The notes: generated by a model not told the origin, from the sequence alone. A stretch of DNA of 64,000 nt from Paenibacillus sp. SY21-1 (GCF_005222705.1 NZ_STGF01000012.1:124001-188000); one strand, 5' to 3'; shown: positions 8,954-18,450, counted from the stretch's first letter. Translations and numbers: made by a program.

Positions 8954-11572
8954 TTAGTCCCGCGTTTCTTGCGTTTTCACCTCAATATGGAAGTTCCTCA
9001 AATCTTTATAGCTGTATTCCCATTCAGACTCATAAGCTTCTTCGCTGTCGTAAAATCTTACAACGATTGTATAAGTTCCAATCTCGCGCGCTTCGGCGGC
9101 GAAATACGAGGAGAATAGCTTAATCGTCCAGACGTCCTCTTCCCGCGCCAGCTCATAGGCCGTTTCAGGGACAAGTGTGCTGAAGTCTTTATAAATTTCA
9201 ATTTTGACGTACGGCAAACCGAGCGTGTTCAACTTCACCGTCACATCATCAGCAGGACTAACCATGCCTTTGGTAAACTCCGCAGGGTCTGGCATAGCAG
9301 TGCCTCTGACTTGAAGTCTGACAGTATGATAATCCTGCTGTACGACTCCGGACGCTTTATTTTTCAACAGTCCTCCCGAAATTCCAACTAAAAGCGTGTC
9401 ATAGTAATCGAGCTCGTCTTTTAATTGGACAATAAGCCGTCGCTCGTTAGCCGGATCAATCTGGACACTCTCAATCTCAACGCTATCTGGCTGCGGGAAA
9501 GGTATAAAGGCGTAGAATCCCGGAAACAGAAAACATCCCTCTTGCCCATCGCCGCATCGCTGCAGCATGAAGTAATCGGATGCCTGCTCTTGCTCGACCG
9601 CAAGCTTCAGCGGCTCCGTAAATTCAAGCACATAGCTGTCCAACGTCAGCATATACGAGTTGTCCTGCACAAGCTCCGGCGGGTTGGCCGGGAGAATGGT
9701 CACATATACGGACTCCTCCGTTACCGTCTGCTCAAGTTTTTCAAATCGAATAATAAATTCATACGTTGCTGCATCCCGATTTTCATGATTAAAATATGAA
9801 GCGTTAAACGTCAGAACGCTTTGATTGCGTTCATCAGCCAAAGACAGCATCTGCTCGATATCTTCCTCAACCGGTTCTTCCTGGTTGCAATAGCTTTCAT
9901 CGTACCACTCTTCTTCATTGCCCTGTTCATTGCCTTCGTCCTCTTCATCCTCCGGGCACGCCTTGCTTACGGAAGAGACGGATACATGGTAACCAAGATT
10001 ATGGAAGGAAAAGGATTGATTCTCCTGCTCCCCGTATTGAGTGAAGCTGAACTCTCTATTCTCAAAATTCAGCAGGAAGTGGAAGCCTTTCTGCTCCTGC
10101 GGGCTGACGGTCGTCTGATTTTCCTCCAGAACGTCTCCGGTGTTCGCATTGGCCAAATAACCTTCGCGTACGGTAAAGCTGATGCGCGAACCATAGCTTA
10201 CACCCTCTGAGAGCTTGATCCGCAGCCTATCAGGCTGGTTGGGATCAATGGATAAGTCCTCAACCCAATCTAATTTTTCAAATTGATGGGTTTCGACGTT
10301 GTACAATTCGACATACGCGGCGTCGAGCTTTCCGGATGGCCCATCTACTGACGGCGCCCAGGCCAAGTCATGTGAAAAAGGCAAAATAAATTCACTGTCG
10401 CTAATCATATAGTCGGCCTTATGCTCATAAAAAGCGCTGTTGTCCAACAGCGGCGGCTTCGGAGCTACGGTTGGCGTCGGGTCCGGCGATACCGTTGGCG
10501 TCGGCTCTACAGGCACTGTCGGCGTCGGGCCCGTCGGGGTCGTTGGCGTCGGCTCTACAGGCACTGTCGGCGTCGGGTCCGGCGATACCGTTGGCGTCGG
10601 CTCTACAGGCACTGTCGGCGTTGGGCCTGTCGGGGTCGTTGGCGTTGGCTCTACAGGCACTGTCGGCGTCGGGTCCGGCGATACCGTTGGCGTCGGCTCC
10701 ACAGGCACTGTCGGCGTCGGGCCTGTCGGGGTCGTTGGCGTCGGGTTCGGCGATGCCGTTGGCATAATTGGAGTGGACCCGGAGCCTGACGCCACTGTAT
10801 CTTCATATACGATGGCCCGGTTAGCAGGTGTCCCCACGCCGTTGTTCGCAGCTGCCGCAGCCGCTTCCTCGGCCTTCTTCTTGCTTAGCAGCTCCATGAC
10901 CTGGTCAAGCAGCGCCTGATTGGCATTCGGGTCCTGCTTCAGCTTATCCGCATAATGCTCCAATCCGATCACCGGCAAATCGCGATAATCCAGCGGTTCT
11001 GTTTCCCCTTGCTTCCGCTTGTCTATCCAGAGCTGCTGATCGGGGTCGACCTCCTCGCGCTTGCCTCCGAAGGAGGTTCTGACCTTGCCCTCGAATACGC
11101 CGACATAGCTTTCCTCTTCTTCATATAAGACGACAAATTCGGTGCCCATAACGCCCATAATGGCAGTAGGGGTCTCGATTTCAAAACGGGAGTCGCCATC
11201 GAGCTTTTTTTTGATTTTAATAACAACCTTGCCTTTAAGCAGACTGAGGCTTGTTTTTCCGTTTAGCGCCTTTGCGCTTTGCACCAGCTCGCTTACGACC
11301 AGCGTCGTGCCCGAGCCTATCGTCACTTCCTTATCGCTGTCCAAATCCATGACGAGCTTGCCCCCAGATCCGGTGACAATCGTATCGCCTTGCGTAATGG
11401 CCATTCCTTTAAAAGCTTTAAACTTCTTGGAGCCGCCGCTTTTTTTGACCTCGGTCGTCCCCGATACAGCCGTTACCTTGCCGGCCTTGGCCGTGTCCTT
11501 TGCCATTGCAGCCGTTGGCCATGCAAGCATCATAACGAGCAAGCATGCCAGCAGCATTTTCAGCGTCTTCAC
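8954..11572 (-). CDS. secreted FecR-domain protein with Pro/Thr-rich repeat linker
   Basis: An 872-residue exported protein. A signal peptide (about 1-24) precedes a FecR-type beta-rich domain (about 30-190; includes SLLKGKVVIKIKKK and ETPTAIMGVMGTEFVV). A long Pro/Thr/Val linker (about 268-372) contains alternating 16-residue blocks such as PTPTVPVEPTPT and PTPTVSPDPTPT. The remaining ~500 residues look like beta-sandwich domains, with an acidic patch (EEDEGNEQGNEEEWYDE). The GTG start at 11572 overlaps the cyclase stop codon (GTGA) with GGAGGG upstream, so the two are translationally coupled. FecR-domain proteins often pair with CHASE2-cyclases; here the FecR protein is extracytoplasmic and could present a signal to the CHASE2 sensor (inference). 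Confidence 0.85.
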   Translation of the reverse strand: MKTLKMLLACLLVMMLAWPTAAMAKDTAKAGKVTAVSGTTEVKKSGGSKKFKAFKGMAITQGDTIVTGSGGKLVMDLDSDKEVTIGSGTTLVVSELVQSAKALNGKTSLSLLKGKVVIKIKKKLDGDSRFEIETPTAIMGVMGTEFVVLYEEEESYVGVFEGKVRTSFGGKREEVDPDQQLWIDKRKQGETEPLDYRDLPVIGLEHYADKLKQDPNANQALLDQVMELLSKKKAEEAAAAAANNGVGTPANRAIVYEDTVASGSGSTPIMPTASPNPTPTTPTGPTPTVPVEPTPTVSPDPTPTVPVEPTPTTPTGPTPTVPVEPTPTVSPDPTPTVPVEPTPTTPTGPTPTVPVEPTPTVSPDPTPTVAPKPPLLDNSAFYEHKADYMISDSEFILPFSHDLAWAPSVDGPSGKLDAAYVELYNVETHQFEKLDWVEDLSIDPNQPDRLRIKLSEGVSYGSRISFTVREGYLANANTGDVLEENQTTVSPQEQKGFHFLLNFENREFSFTQYGEQENQSFSFHNLGYHVSVSSVSKACPEDEEDEGNEQGNEEEWYDESYCNQEEPVEEDIEQMLSLADERNQSVLTFNASYFNHENRDAATYEFIIRFEKLEQTVTEESVYVTILPANPPELVQDNSYMLTLDSYVLEFTEPLKLAVEQEQASDYFMLQRCGDGQEGCFLFPGFYAFIPFPQPDSVEIESVQIDPANERRLIVQLKDELDYYDTLLVGISGGLLKNKASGVVQQDYHTVRLQVRGTAMPDPAEFTKGMVSPADDVTVKLNTLGLPYVKIEIYKDFSTLVPETAYELAREEDVWTIKLFSSYFAAEAREIGTYTIVVRFYDSEEAYESEWEYSYKDLRNFHIEVKTQETRD
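10450..10780. repeat. 48-bp coding tandem repeats encoding the Pro/Thr linker
   Basis: Two alternating 48-bp versions (for example around CTCTACAGGCACTGTCGG at 10505, 10553 and 10601) encode 16-residue Pro/Thr blocks inside the FecR-domain gene. The near-identity at DNA level suggests recent expansion and copy-number variability. Confidence 0.85.
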
Positions 11573-13332
11573 CTTAATCCCTCCAATTCATAGATCCGTA
11601 TTCCCTGTTCTTTGCCCTTTACCTTGATCTCGCCTAAATCCGCCGCTAAAATTCTGTCCTGCACCCTGGCGTAGACCGCCTCGCTCAGCACGATTTGGCC
11701 CGGCTTTGCATTGCTCTCCAGCCTGGCCGCGGTATTGACCGTATCGCCGATCGCCGTATAGTCCATTCTGGTTTTGGAGCCAATATTGCCAAAAACCGCA
11801 GGACCTACGTGGATGCCGAGTCCGAATTTCACGCCGAAGCCAAAGCGCTCGACCAGCTTCTTCTCCAGTGCCGCCGAGCCTTCCTTCATCGCCCATGCCG
11901 CCTCGACCGCCCGCATCGGATGATCGTCCAGCAGCAATGGAGCGTTAAAAATCGCCATCGCCGCATCTCCGATAAATTTATCCAGCGTGCCGTCAAATTT
12001 AAAGATGCAGTTAGCCGCCAAATCAAGGTATTCATTCAGAATTTCGACAATTTCCTCCGGCTCCGCGCGCTCCGACAGGGGGGTAAAGCCGCGAATATCG
12101 ACGAACAGCACCGTCAGCTCGCGGCGCGTGCCGCCTAGCTTCAGCCCTTCGTCACCTTTTTGCAAAATCTGATCCACAACCTGCGGCGCAACATACCTAC
12201 CAAATATATCGGTTACGCGCCTTCGTTCCAGCAGCTCGTCCGCATAATGATAACCAACGACGATTATACAGCTCAGCACCAGCAACGGGAGCGTGTAGCC
12301 GACTGATATAAGCGTGCCTTGACCGTATAAATATCCGGCGGCAAAAACAAGGACAGCAGCCAAAGCGCCAACGCCAAGAAAAGAAATCAGCATGGAAAAT
12401 CTTCTGAACAGCCAGTATGCAATGGCAGCGGCAAGCACAAGCACAAGCGCGTTCCATTTCCAGTCCAGCGTATGCTTGAACGTTTGCTCCAATAAAGCCT
12501 GAAGGATGTTAGCGTGTATTTCTACGCCGTACATCGGATTTTTGACCTGCAGCGGAGTCAGGTAATCGTCCTTGAAGCCTGTTGCATAAGGGCCTATCAG
12601 GACCATTCGATCCTTAAAATATTCCGCAGGCACATCGCCCGCCAACACCGCCGAATACGGAATGGCCTCATACTCGAACGGCTTGCCGGTGTAGGCGATA
12701 TGAAACCGTCCGAACGCATCAAGCGGCAGCATGGACGAATCCGCCGTTTGACCGGCTCGCTCCATAAACATTCGGTATACGACCCAAGAGAAGCTCTCCA
12801 GCATGTCCCCCTTATATTCAAAGGAGTACAGCGAATTGCGCACGACGCGGTCGCGGTCCGGGATGGTATTGATATGTCCGATTGCTGCGGCGGCATCCTT
12901 CAGCTCGAGGAATGGCTCATTGAGCGCCTCCGCCTCCAGCGTTCCTTGACCGGATGAAGCCGGGAATGTGCCAAAAGCGGGCATAACGACATTGCCGGCA
13001 GCGGCCACCGCGTCGACCAACGCCTGATCGGATTCGGGATCATCCGCCGAGGGAGCGGGAAATGTTACGTCGAAGGCAATAACAGCGGGGTCGCCTGCCG
13101 CAAGCGTGTCGACAAGCTGCGCGTGAACGCTGCGGTTCCACGGCCAGCTGCCAAAGTCCCCGACGCTTTCATCGTCAATGGCGATAATCGCAATCCTCGT
13201 ATCGATTTCGCCCTCCCGCTGCATAAAGCGGTCTTCAAAAAAATAGTCCAGTCGGTCCAGCGTCCCCCTGTACATAAAAATGACCGAAAGCGCGGTTAAC
13301 AAGACGATGATATGTATAAGCTTGATTTTCAA
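11569..13332 (-). CDS. CHASE2-domain adenylate cyclase (class III)
   Basis: A 587-residue membrane-bound signalling enzyme predicted to make cAMP. After an N-terminal membrane segment (LIHIIVLLTALSVIFMY) comes an extracytoplasmic CHASE2 sensor (about 30-290), three closely spaced transmembrane helices (about 300-365) and a class III cyclase domain (about 400-585). Metal-binding aspartates lie in LFVDIRGFT and FIGDAAMAIF. The Lys in LDKFIGD and the Asp in YTAIGDTVNTAARLES fit adenine rather than guanine selection. TTG at 13332 has AAAGGGG seven bases upstream; the longer reading to 13368 has none. First gene of the operon with the FecR and NHL proteins. A TATAAT-like -10 lies at 13427-13432 on this strand. 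Confidence 0.92.
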   Translation of the reverse strand: MKIKLIHIIVLLTALSVIFMYRGTLDRLDYFFEDRFMQREGEIDTRIAIIAIDDESVGDFGSWPWNRSVHAQLVDTLAAGDPAVIAFDVTFPAPSADDPESDQALVDAVAAAGNVVMPAFGTFPASSGQGTLEAEALNEPFLELKDAAAAIGHINTIPDRDRVVRNSLYSFEYKGDMLESFSWVVYRMFMERAGQTADSSMLPLDAFGRFHIAYTGKPFEYEAIPYSAVLAGDVPAEYFKDRMVLIGPYATGFKDDYLTPLQVKNPMYGVEIHANILQALLEQTFKHTLDWKWNALVLVLAAAIAYWLFRRFSMLISFLGVGALAAVLVFAAGYLYGQGTLISVGYTLPLLVLSCIIVVGYHYADELLERRRVTDIFGRYVAPQVVDQILQKGDEGLKLGGTRRELTVLFVDIRGFTPLSERAEPEEIVEILNEYLDLAANCIFKFDGTLDKFIGDAAMAIFNAPLLLDDHPMRAVEAAWAMKEGSAALEKKLVERFGFGVKFGLGIHVGPAVFGNIGSKTRMDYTAIGDTVNTAARLESNAKPGQIVLSEAVYARVQDRILAADLGEIKVKGKEQGIRIYELEGLR

Positions 13333-13725
13333 AGAAAAGCCCCTTTCGTTCGTCCGACTGACCGGCAATTGCCAATTCTGACTATCATACGTCCTATGAA
13401 TAGCTATGTACTCCTATTACGATTCTATTATATGACAAAAGAACCAAAAAGAAAGTTGTCGAAAGATCGCAAAAGAAAAATATTTCCCGTAGTCTGACGG
13501 CTATCCTGCGAATGAAAAATCCGACTGCCGCGCCTTCTCGCACCGCTGAGCCATTGCATGCCCGCCTCGGCAGTCACACTCTTACTTTTTACCAAAACGA
13601 CGATATAATAGGTTGTCGTTTCAAAAAATGTCTTTTCTAGTAAGGCAAAAGCCCGTCTGGATACTTGCTGTCTTATTTATCCTTTCCAACATTGTCATAG
13701 TAAAAAGCCTCTACCAACAGGTACA

Positions 13726-14151
13726 TTGGATCAAGCTCCCAAGATTGCTCCCTCATTTAGTTTGATTGTCATTGCGTTAACCGTCGCCACTTTGTTCGGC
13801 TCTAAAAAAATGATTAAAAACAAATTTGTTAACGAACCTAAGACCTACTACTTTTCCGAGGAGCGTTTACGGATGGAATCCGAGTCCACTCAGCAGACCA
13901 TCGGCTGGAATGATCTGACGAAATATATACTAACCAAGGAAGCGGCCTATCTGTTTATGAGCAACCGGGCTGTACATGTCATTCCCCTATTGTCGGCAAC
14001 AGCCGAGAATAAGGAGAGCATTGACCGCCTGATTCAAACCAATGTACGATTGCGCAAAACTGCTTGGTCTGCAATCATGCCTATATTTCTATTCATCTTT
14101 ATTTTTTTGGTGGTGGTCGGTTTACTCCAGTCTCTATCCAGTGGACAATAA
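13726..14151 (+). CDS. YcxB-like membrane protein, probably missing its N-terminus by frameshift
   Basis: 141 residues: one membrane helix (about 10-25), a YcxB-like soluble core (KTYYFSEERLRMESES ... YILTKEAAYLFMSNRAVHVIP) and a C-terminal helix (IMPIFLFIFIFLVVVGLL). The TTG start at 13726 has only a weak AGG. A second frame opens at ATG 13628 and runs to 13765, encoding MSFLVRQKPVWILAVLFILS, a good first transmembrane helix, and overlaps this frame by 40 bp. YcxB-family proteins normally have two N-terminal helices, so the intact gene was probably 13628-14151 with one indel near 13730-13765. Function of the family is unknown. Confidence 0.55.
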   Translation: MDQAPKIAPSFSLIVIALTVATLFGSKKMIKNKFVNEPKTYYFSEERLRMESESTQQTIGWNDLTKYILTKEAAYLFMSNRAVHVIPLLSATAENKESIDRLIQTNVRLRKTAWSAIMPIFLFIFIFLVVVGLLQSLSSGQ

Positions 14152-14985
14152 TTGAGAAAAGGAATGAAACAGACGATGATCAACCTGCTTCCCTCCCCCG
14201 AGCTGATAACAGAAATAGAAACGGCCGAAATCGATTTTATGTCGGATCGGATGAACGCCATACAAGAGAGACCAGGCAATCCGGAAGGCATTGAAATAGC
14301 CAGATTCGGTTCCGCCGCTTGCTACTACAGCAGAACGATGGCTTGGCCCGCTTTTAATACGGTAAAAGGGATAACAAGCGAAAGCCTGCCTTATTTGGAG
14401 CAGATTATCGAGTTCTATCGGGCTCGAAACCGCAAGGCGCAATTCGAGATTATTCCCGCCCGTTCCGATCAGAAGCTTCTGATGCAATTGTCCAAATTCG
14501 GCTTTTACCAGTCCGGCTTTCATTCCTCCCTTGTCGCGGCGCCTTCCGCCCTGCCGGAGCAGCCTTCAGGCGTGCTTAACATTAGAGAGGTTCAAGAGGA
14601 CAAGTTTGACCTCTATGCGACTATTCATTGCAGAGCGACAGGCCTGCCCGACAGCGGTATTCCCCATGTGGCCCAAAACAACAAGGCGCTCCATAACCGT
14701 CCGGGCTGGACATTCTATATGGCGTACGTAAACGGCGCTCCCGCAGCGGCTGGTGTCTGCTACATTAAGCACGGCAGAGCTTCATTAACCTTTGCGGCTA
14801 CGCTGCCGGAGTATCGCAAGCAGGGGCTCCAGAAAGCGCTGCTGCAAAAAAGAATGGAGCATGCCGCTCTTAGCGGCTGTCGCCTCGTTGTCGGACAATG
14901 CGCCTTCCTGTCGCAAAGCCACCGGAATATGGAACGCGCCGGCATGAAGCTTGGCTATGTGCGCGCCACCTGGTCGGAGCAGTAG
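14152..14985 (+). CDS. GNAT family N-acetyltransferase
   Basis: A 277-residue acetyltransferase-like protein. The C-terminal half carries the GNAT fold: YMAYVNGAPAAAGVCYI strands and the acetyl-CoA-binding loop LPEYRKQGLQKALLQKRM (motif A R/Q-x-x-G-x-G/A type) at about residues 218-235. The N-terminal half lacks recognisable motifs and may be a degenerate first GNAT repeat. The start is uncertain: TTG 14152, ATG 14164 and ATG 14176 are all in frame, with AAAAGGA at 14157-14163, which best fits 14176. The gene follows the YcxB-like gene directly. Substrate unknown. Confidence 0.75.
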   Translation: MRKGMKQTMINLLPSPELITEIETAEIDFMSDRMNAIQERPGNPEGIEIARFGSAACYYSRTMAWPAFNTVKGITSESLPYLEQIIEFYRARNRKAQFEIIPARSDQKLLMQLSKFGFYQSGFHSSLVAAPSALPEQPSGVLNIREVQEDKFDLYATIHCRATGLPDSGIPHVAQNNKALHNRPGWTFYMAYVNGAPAAAGVCYIKHGRASLTFAATLPEYRKQGLQKALLQKRMEHAALSGCRLVVGQCAFLSQSHRNMERAGMKLGYVRATWSEQ

Positions 14986-15012
14986 CATGGGAATGGCAAG
15001 CATAAAATAAAA

Positions 15013-15048
15013 AGCCAAAGGGCAATCCGTGTAAGCGGACCGCCCTCC
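15013..15048 (-). terminator. terminator downstream of tgl
   Basis: On the minus strand GGGCGGTCCG and CGGATTGCCC pair around a CTTACA loop and are followed by TTTGGCTTTTTATTTT. It lies between the convergent GNAT and tgl genes. Confidence 0.65.
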
Positions 15049-15053
15049 TAACG

Positions 15054-15788
15054 TCATCGCAATCTCCGCAAAGCCTCGAAATCCGGATAGACGACCAAAT
15101 CCTGCAAATACGCCGATTCCCTGCTCCCCGGCCTTCTCATCCGGTTAAGCGCGGCAATGATGTCCTCCCCGCTTTCAATGCCGATTCCATGGCCGAAATA
15201 CAGGTCACGGTCCAGCATGACTACATTTTCCCCCTGCCACTCGGGGGTTGACGGATCGTGATCCGGGTTTTTAAAGTACAGCACATCGCCGGGGTATGCC
15301 TCATTCTTGTTGTTGGAGGTAACCAGATTCAAATCGCTGTCATATTGCCAGTCTCTTAGAAAAAGATTCTGGAAATGCCGGTTGAATACCGCCTCTCCCA
15401 CAGTCTCCAGGATGGCTTTGTACAGCACAATGACAATCGCCCCCGCGCACTCAAACGCGTACAGCTCGCCATTTTCAAAAATATCGTTTATGCCCACCGA
15501 CGGAGGCACATTCGGTTTAAGCCGGAACCCGCCGTCAGGCGTGCGGTTCCAGTACCGCTCATTGCATCTCGATGTGTCAAAGGTGGCAAAGCTTACCCCG
15601 CTCGCATACAGCGCCTTCGCCGCTTCGACAATGTTTAGCCTCGTTTTCAGCTCAAATTCCAGCGCCTCGACCGACGGATAACGATACACGACCGGACTGC
15701 TCTGCTTGGCGCGTACAATTCTGCGCTCAAGCTCCGTTGTAGTCAGCGGATTTAACGTTATGGACGGACTTCCCGCAATGACAATCAC
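15054..15788 (-). CDS. tgl: protein-glutamine gamma-glutamyltransferase (spore-coat transglutaminase)
   Basis: A 244-residue Bacillus-type transglutaminase, matching the 245-residue Bacillus subtilis Tgl in length. It crosslinks glutamine and lysine side chains of spore-coat proteins late in sporulation. Catalytic residues are in place: Cys114 in YAFECAGAIVIVLY, Glu187 in GENVVML and His200 in YFGHGIGI, at essentially the positions known for B. subtilis Tgl. Other conserved blocks are FELKTRLNIVEAAKAL and GDVLYFKNPDHDP. GTG 15788 is preferred over GTG 15806, since GGAGGG lies inside the longer reading, nine bases before 15788. Its presence supports a spore-forming host. It appears to be a single-gene unit. 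Confidence 0.93.
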   Translation of the reverse strand: MIVIAGSPSITLNPLTTTELERRIVRAKQSSPVVYRYPSVEALEFELKTRLNIVEAAKALYASGVSFATFDTSRCNERYWNRTPDGGFRLKPNVPPSVGINDIFENGELYAFECAGAIVIVLYKAILETVGEAVFNRHFQNLFLRDWQYDSDLNLVTSNNKNEAYPGDVLYFKNPDHDPSTPEWQGENVVMLDRDLYFGHGIGIESGEDIIAALNRMRRPGSRESAYLQDLVVYPDFEALRRLR

Positions 15789-15918
15789 CTTTTGTTTCCC
15801 TCCCACTACTCCACCATCTAATGGGTTATTGTACGTATCAGCCTTTTTATTGGTGAATGGTGATCGGGATTTAAATAAGCGGCGCCGCGCATTTTATGGC
15901 ATACATTGTCGACTTGTC

Positions 15919-15928
15919 ATGGTATAAT
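15919..15928 (+). promoter_or_regulatory. extended -10 promoter of the cNMP-binding ABC exporter
   Basis: TGGTATAAT (TG at 15920-15921, TATAAT at 15923-15928) is a good extended -10 element without a clear -35. It would give a leader of about 155 nt that includes the dispersed repeat copy at 15976-16021. The rest of the 300-bp gap after tgl shows nothing recognised. Confidence 0.45.
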
Positions 15929-15975
15929 TTGTCCACATCCAAAGTAGCGGATCATGCTTCGGGCGCTGGCCCGGC

Positions 15976-16021
15976 GTGAACTGCCGTCGCCGTCCTCTGG
16001 CGGCAACAGCAAACGTTTCGC
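15976..16021. repeat. dispersed GC-rich repeat, copy 1
   Basis: GCCGTCCTCTGGCGGCAA followed by AGCAAACGTTTCGC recurs at 62431-62484 and, diverged, at 26372-26424. GCCGTCC...GGCGGC is partly self-complementary. All three copies are intergenic. Confidence 0.6.
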
Positions 16022-16090
16022 AATGAAATAGAAGCCGCTGGCAAGCGTGCAGCTTGTACCGGATTGTATTTCCAGAAAGGGGATCAAGCG

Positions 16091-18247
16091 TTGATTGTTT
16101 CCGTTATCAAACAAATTTTCGGCTATATGCGCGCCTACAAGCCGCTCGCCGCTTTATTTCTGATCACGATGCTTCTTGATTTGATCTTTATATCCTTGGC
16201 CCCGCTCAGCTTTCAATTTCTCATCGATCAATCGATTATCCCCCGGGATGTTCATGCCTTTACGCTCATCATGCTGGTGCTTGGCATAAGCGGAGTGATC
16301 TGCGTCGGCGCAGGCGTCTTCAGCGATTACCTGCTGTCCCGATTGCTTGCGTACATCCAGCGCGACCTGCGCGAGAAGCTGTTCAGTCGGCTTCAGGGAG
16401 CAAATATCGGCTTTTTTCAGCAAACCCGTTCCAGCGAGCTGCTCGCCTACTTTTCCTCCGATCTCCCGGCCATAGAACGCGCAATGTCTGCCATTCTCAC
16501 CATCGGCATTCAATCGGTCACCGTCGTGACCATCACAACCGCCGTACTATTTTATTTGCAATGGTCGATGGCGCTGGCCATCCTGCTTGGGGCGGCCGTC
16601 ATTTTTGCCGGTCCCTATCTGCTCGGCAGACGGTTCCATGAAGCCAATGTGCAATACAAAGAGCAATTCGACATGCTTATTGGCGATGTGCAGGAGAATA
16701 TCAAAGCGCAGAAGGTTATTAAGGGCTTCAATCTTCAGCAGGCGATGGTCGCTAAATTTGTAGACCGCCTCGCGCCGATGATGGCGATTCATTATCGCCT
16801 GAATGTCATATCCGCCCAGCTGGGGCGTTTTCCGATGGTCAGCCTGCTGCTTGTCAATCTGACGATTATCGGACTCGGCTCGTATTTGGCCTTGCGCGGT
16901 CATATTACGTTAGGCGCGCTGGTCGCCTTTTTTACGATGTATACGTCCATGGGGAATTCCGTGTTCAACTTGACCTCCATCCTCCCCGTCTTTACGGATG
17001 CAGCGGTCAGTATGGACCGAATCAAACGGCTGCTGGAGGCTCCGCGGGAAAGCGCGGGGGGCCGGGAAACCGGATCGCTGGACGAGCGTCTTCCTTCGCT
17101 AAGCTTCTCTGACGTTACGTTTACGTACGAGGATGGCGAACGCAACGCGCTCAGCTCCATCGATCTGCATGTTCCGGCCGGAGCAACGGCCGCCTTTGTC
17201 GGGTCCAGCGGCTCCGGCAAAAGCACCATGCTCCAGCTTGCGCTTGGCTTCTATGAGCCTTCCTCCGGCCACATCAGCGTGAACGGCGTCCCACTCCAAG
17301 AGCTGGACCGCGGCCTGTTCCGCGAACGGCTCGGCATCGTTTTTCAGGACAACTTTTTGTTCCGCGGCACCATACTCGACAACATACGCGTAAGCAAGCC
17401 TGACGCCTCCCGGGAGGACATCATTGCCGCAGCGAAGCAAGCGGAAATTCACGTCTATATCATGACGCTGCCAGGCGGCTACGAGACGCAGGTGCTGGAC
17501 GACGGCTCCAACTTCTCCGGCGGCCAGCGCCAGAGGCTCGCCATTGCCAGAGCCCTTCTGCGCAACCCCACCATGCTGCTGCTGGATGAAGCTACTTCGG
17601 CGCTCGATCCGATTGCCGAGGCTTCCATTAACCGCACGTTCAAGGAGCTGGCTAAGGGACGAACGGTTCTTACGGTTACGCATCGACTGGCCTCGATTAC
17701 GGGTGCGGACTGCATTTTTGTATTTGATCAAGGCAAGCTGGTCGACAGCGGCAATCATGAAACGATGCTTGAACGCGGAGGCTACTACAAGCAGCTATGG
17801 GAAAAGCAGAACGGCATGGCGATTTCCTTCAACGGACAAGAAGCCGATATCGACGAGCAGCGACTTGCCCGACTGCCTTTTTTTCATGGGGTGGACGTCC
17901 CGGTGCTGGAGGAAATTCGCAGCTTATTCAACACGGAGACGTTTATTGCCGGTCAGACCCTTATTCACGAGGGCGAGCAAGGCGAGAAGTTTTATTTAAT
18001 TGTAAGGGGCCGCGTCGAAATTACGCGCGGAGCCGACGAGGCGCGCAAACGGCTGGCCGTGCTTGAGGACGGCGACCATTTTGGCGAAATCGCGCTTCTG
18101 AACAATGTGCCGCGCAACGCGGACGTTACTACGCTCACCCCTTGCATCTTTTTGACCTTGCAGCGCAAGGGTCTGCATTACGTGCTCTCCAAGCACCCGG
18201 AGATCAACGCGCGCGTGAGGCAAACGCTCAAGGAGCGGATGCGTTGA
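16091..18247 (+). CDS. ABC exporter (permease-ATPase fusion) with C-terminal cyclic-nucleotide-binding domain
   Basis: A 718-residue half-transporter. Six transmembrane helices span about residues 15-300. The nucleotide-binding domain has Walker A GSSGSGKST (371-379), signature FSGGQRQRLAIARALL (from 475), Walker B LLLLDEATSALD (about 496) and the H-loop VTHRLAS. Residues about 590-718 form a cNMP-binding domain (GQTLIHEGEQGEKFYLIVRG, then GDHFGEIALLNNVPRNADV), as in some peptidase-less ABC exporters. TTG 16091 has AGAAAGGGG eight bases upstream. The Arg-Asn-Ala-Asp-Val stretch is close to the phosphate-binding cassette, where cAMP-binders usually read RxAxV/T. Substrate unknown; cyclic-nucleotide gating is inference. 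Confidence 0.9.
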   Translation: MIVSVIKQIFGYMRAYKPLAALFLITMLLDLIFISLAPLSFQFLIDQSIIPRDVHAFTLIMLVLGISGVICVGAGVFSDYLLSRLLAYIQRDLREKLFSRLQGANIGFFQQTRSSELLAYFSSDLPAIERAMSAILTIGIQSVTVVTITTAVLFYLQWSMALAILLGAAVIFAGPYLLGRRFHEANVQYKEQFDMLIGDVQENIKAQKVIKGFNLQQAMVAKFVDRLAPMMAIHYRLNVISAQLGRFPMVSLLLVNLTIIGLGSYLALRGHITLGALVAFFTMYTSMGNSVFNLTSILPVFTDAAVSMDRIKRLLEAPRESAGGRETGSLDERLPSLSFSDVTFTYEDGERNALSSIDLHVPAGATAAFVGSSGSGKSTMLQLALGFYEPSSGHISVNGVPLQELDRGLFRERLGIVFQDNFLFRGTILDNIRVSKPDASREDIIAAAKQAEIHVYIMTLPGGYETQVLDDGSNFSGGQRQRLAIARALLRNPTMLLLDEATSALDPIAEASINRTFKELAKGRTVLTVTHRLASITGADCIFVFDQGKLVDSGNHETMLERGGYYKQLWEKQNGMAISFNGQEADIDEQRLARLPFFHGVDVPVLEEIRSLFNTETFIAGQTLIHEGEQGEKFYLIVRGRVEITRGADEARKRLAVLEDGDHFGEIALLNNVPRNADVTTLTPCIFLTLQRKGLHYVLSKHPEINARVRQTLKERMR

Positions 18248-18450
18248 GCGACATGCTGCACAGGACAGGGCTTGAATAAAAGCCGTTATGCAGGAGGGAG
18301 CATGTCCATGGGCATGCCTTCCTGACTATTCCGAAATTCCACTGTTTTGCCCTATAGCAATAGCCCTCTCCTGCCCCGACGCCTTGCCAACTCGCTGTGC
18401 TGAGGTCCAGAAGGCGCGGCGCGGATGCCTGTTCCTTTTTTTAGCGCGCA

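Noticed and set aside
10421..10919. Long plus-strand frames opposite the FecR-domain gene
   Set aside because: They mirror the 48-bp Pro/Thr repeat of the real gene on the other strand and consist of low-complexity Gly/Val or Arg repeats without ribosome-binding sites.
18300..18330. GCATGTCCATGGGCATGC palindrome as a regulator operator
   Set aside because: Only one copy and no gene start nearby on either strand to regulate.
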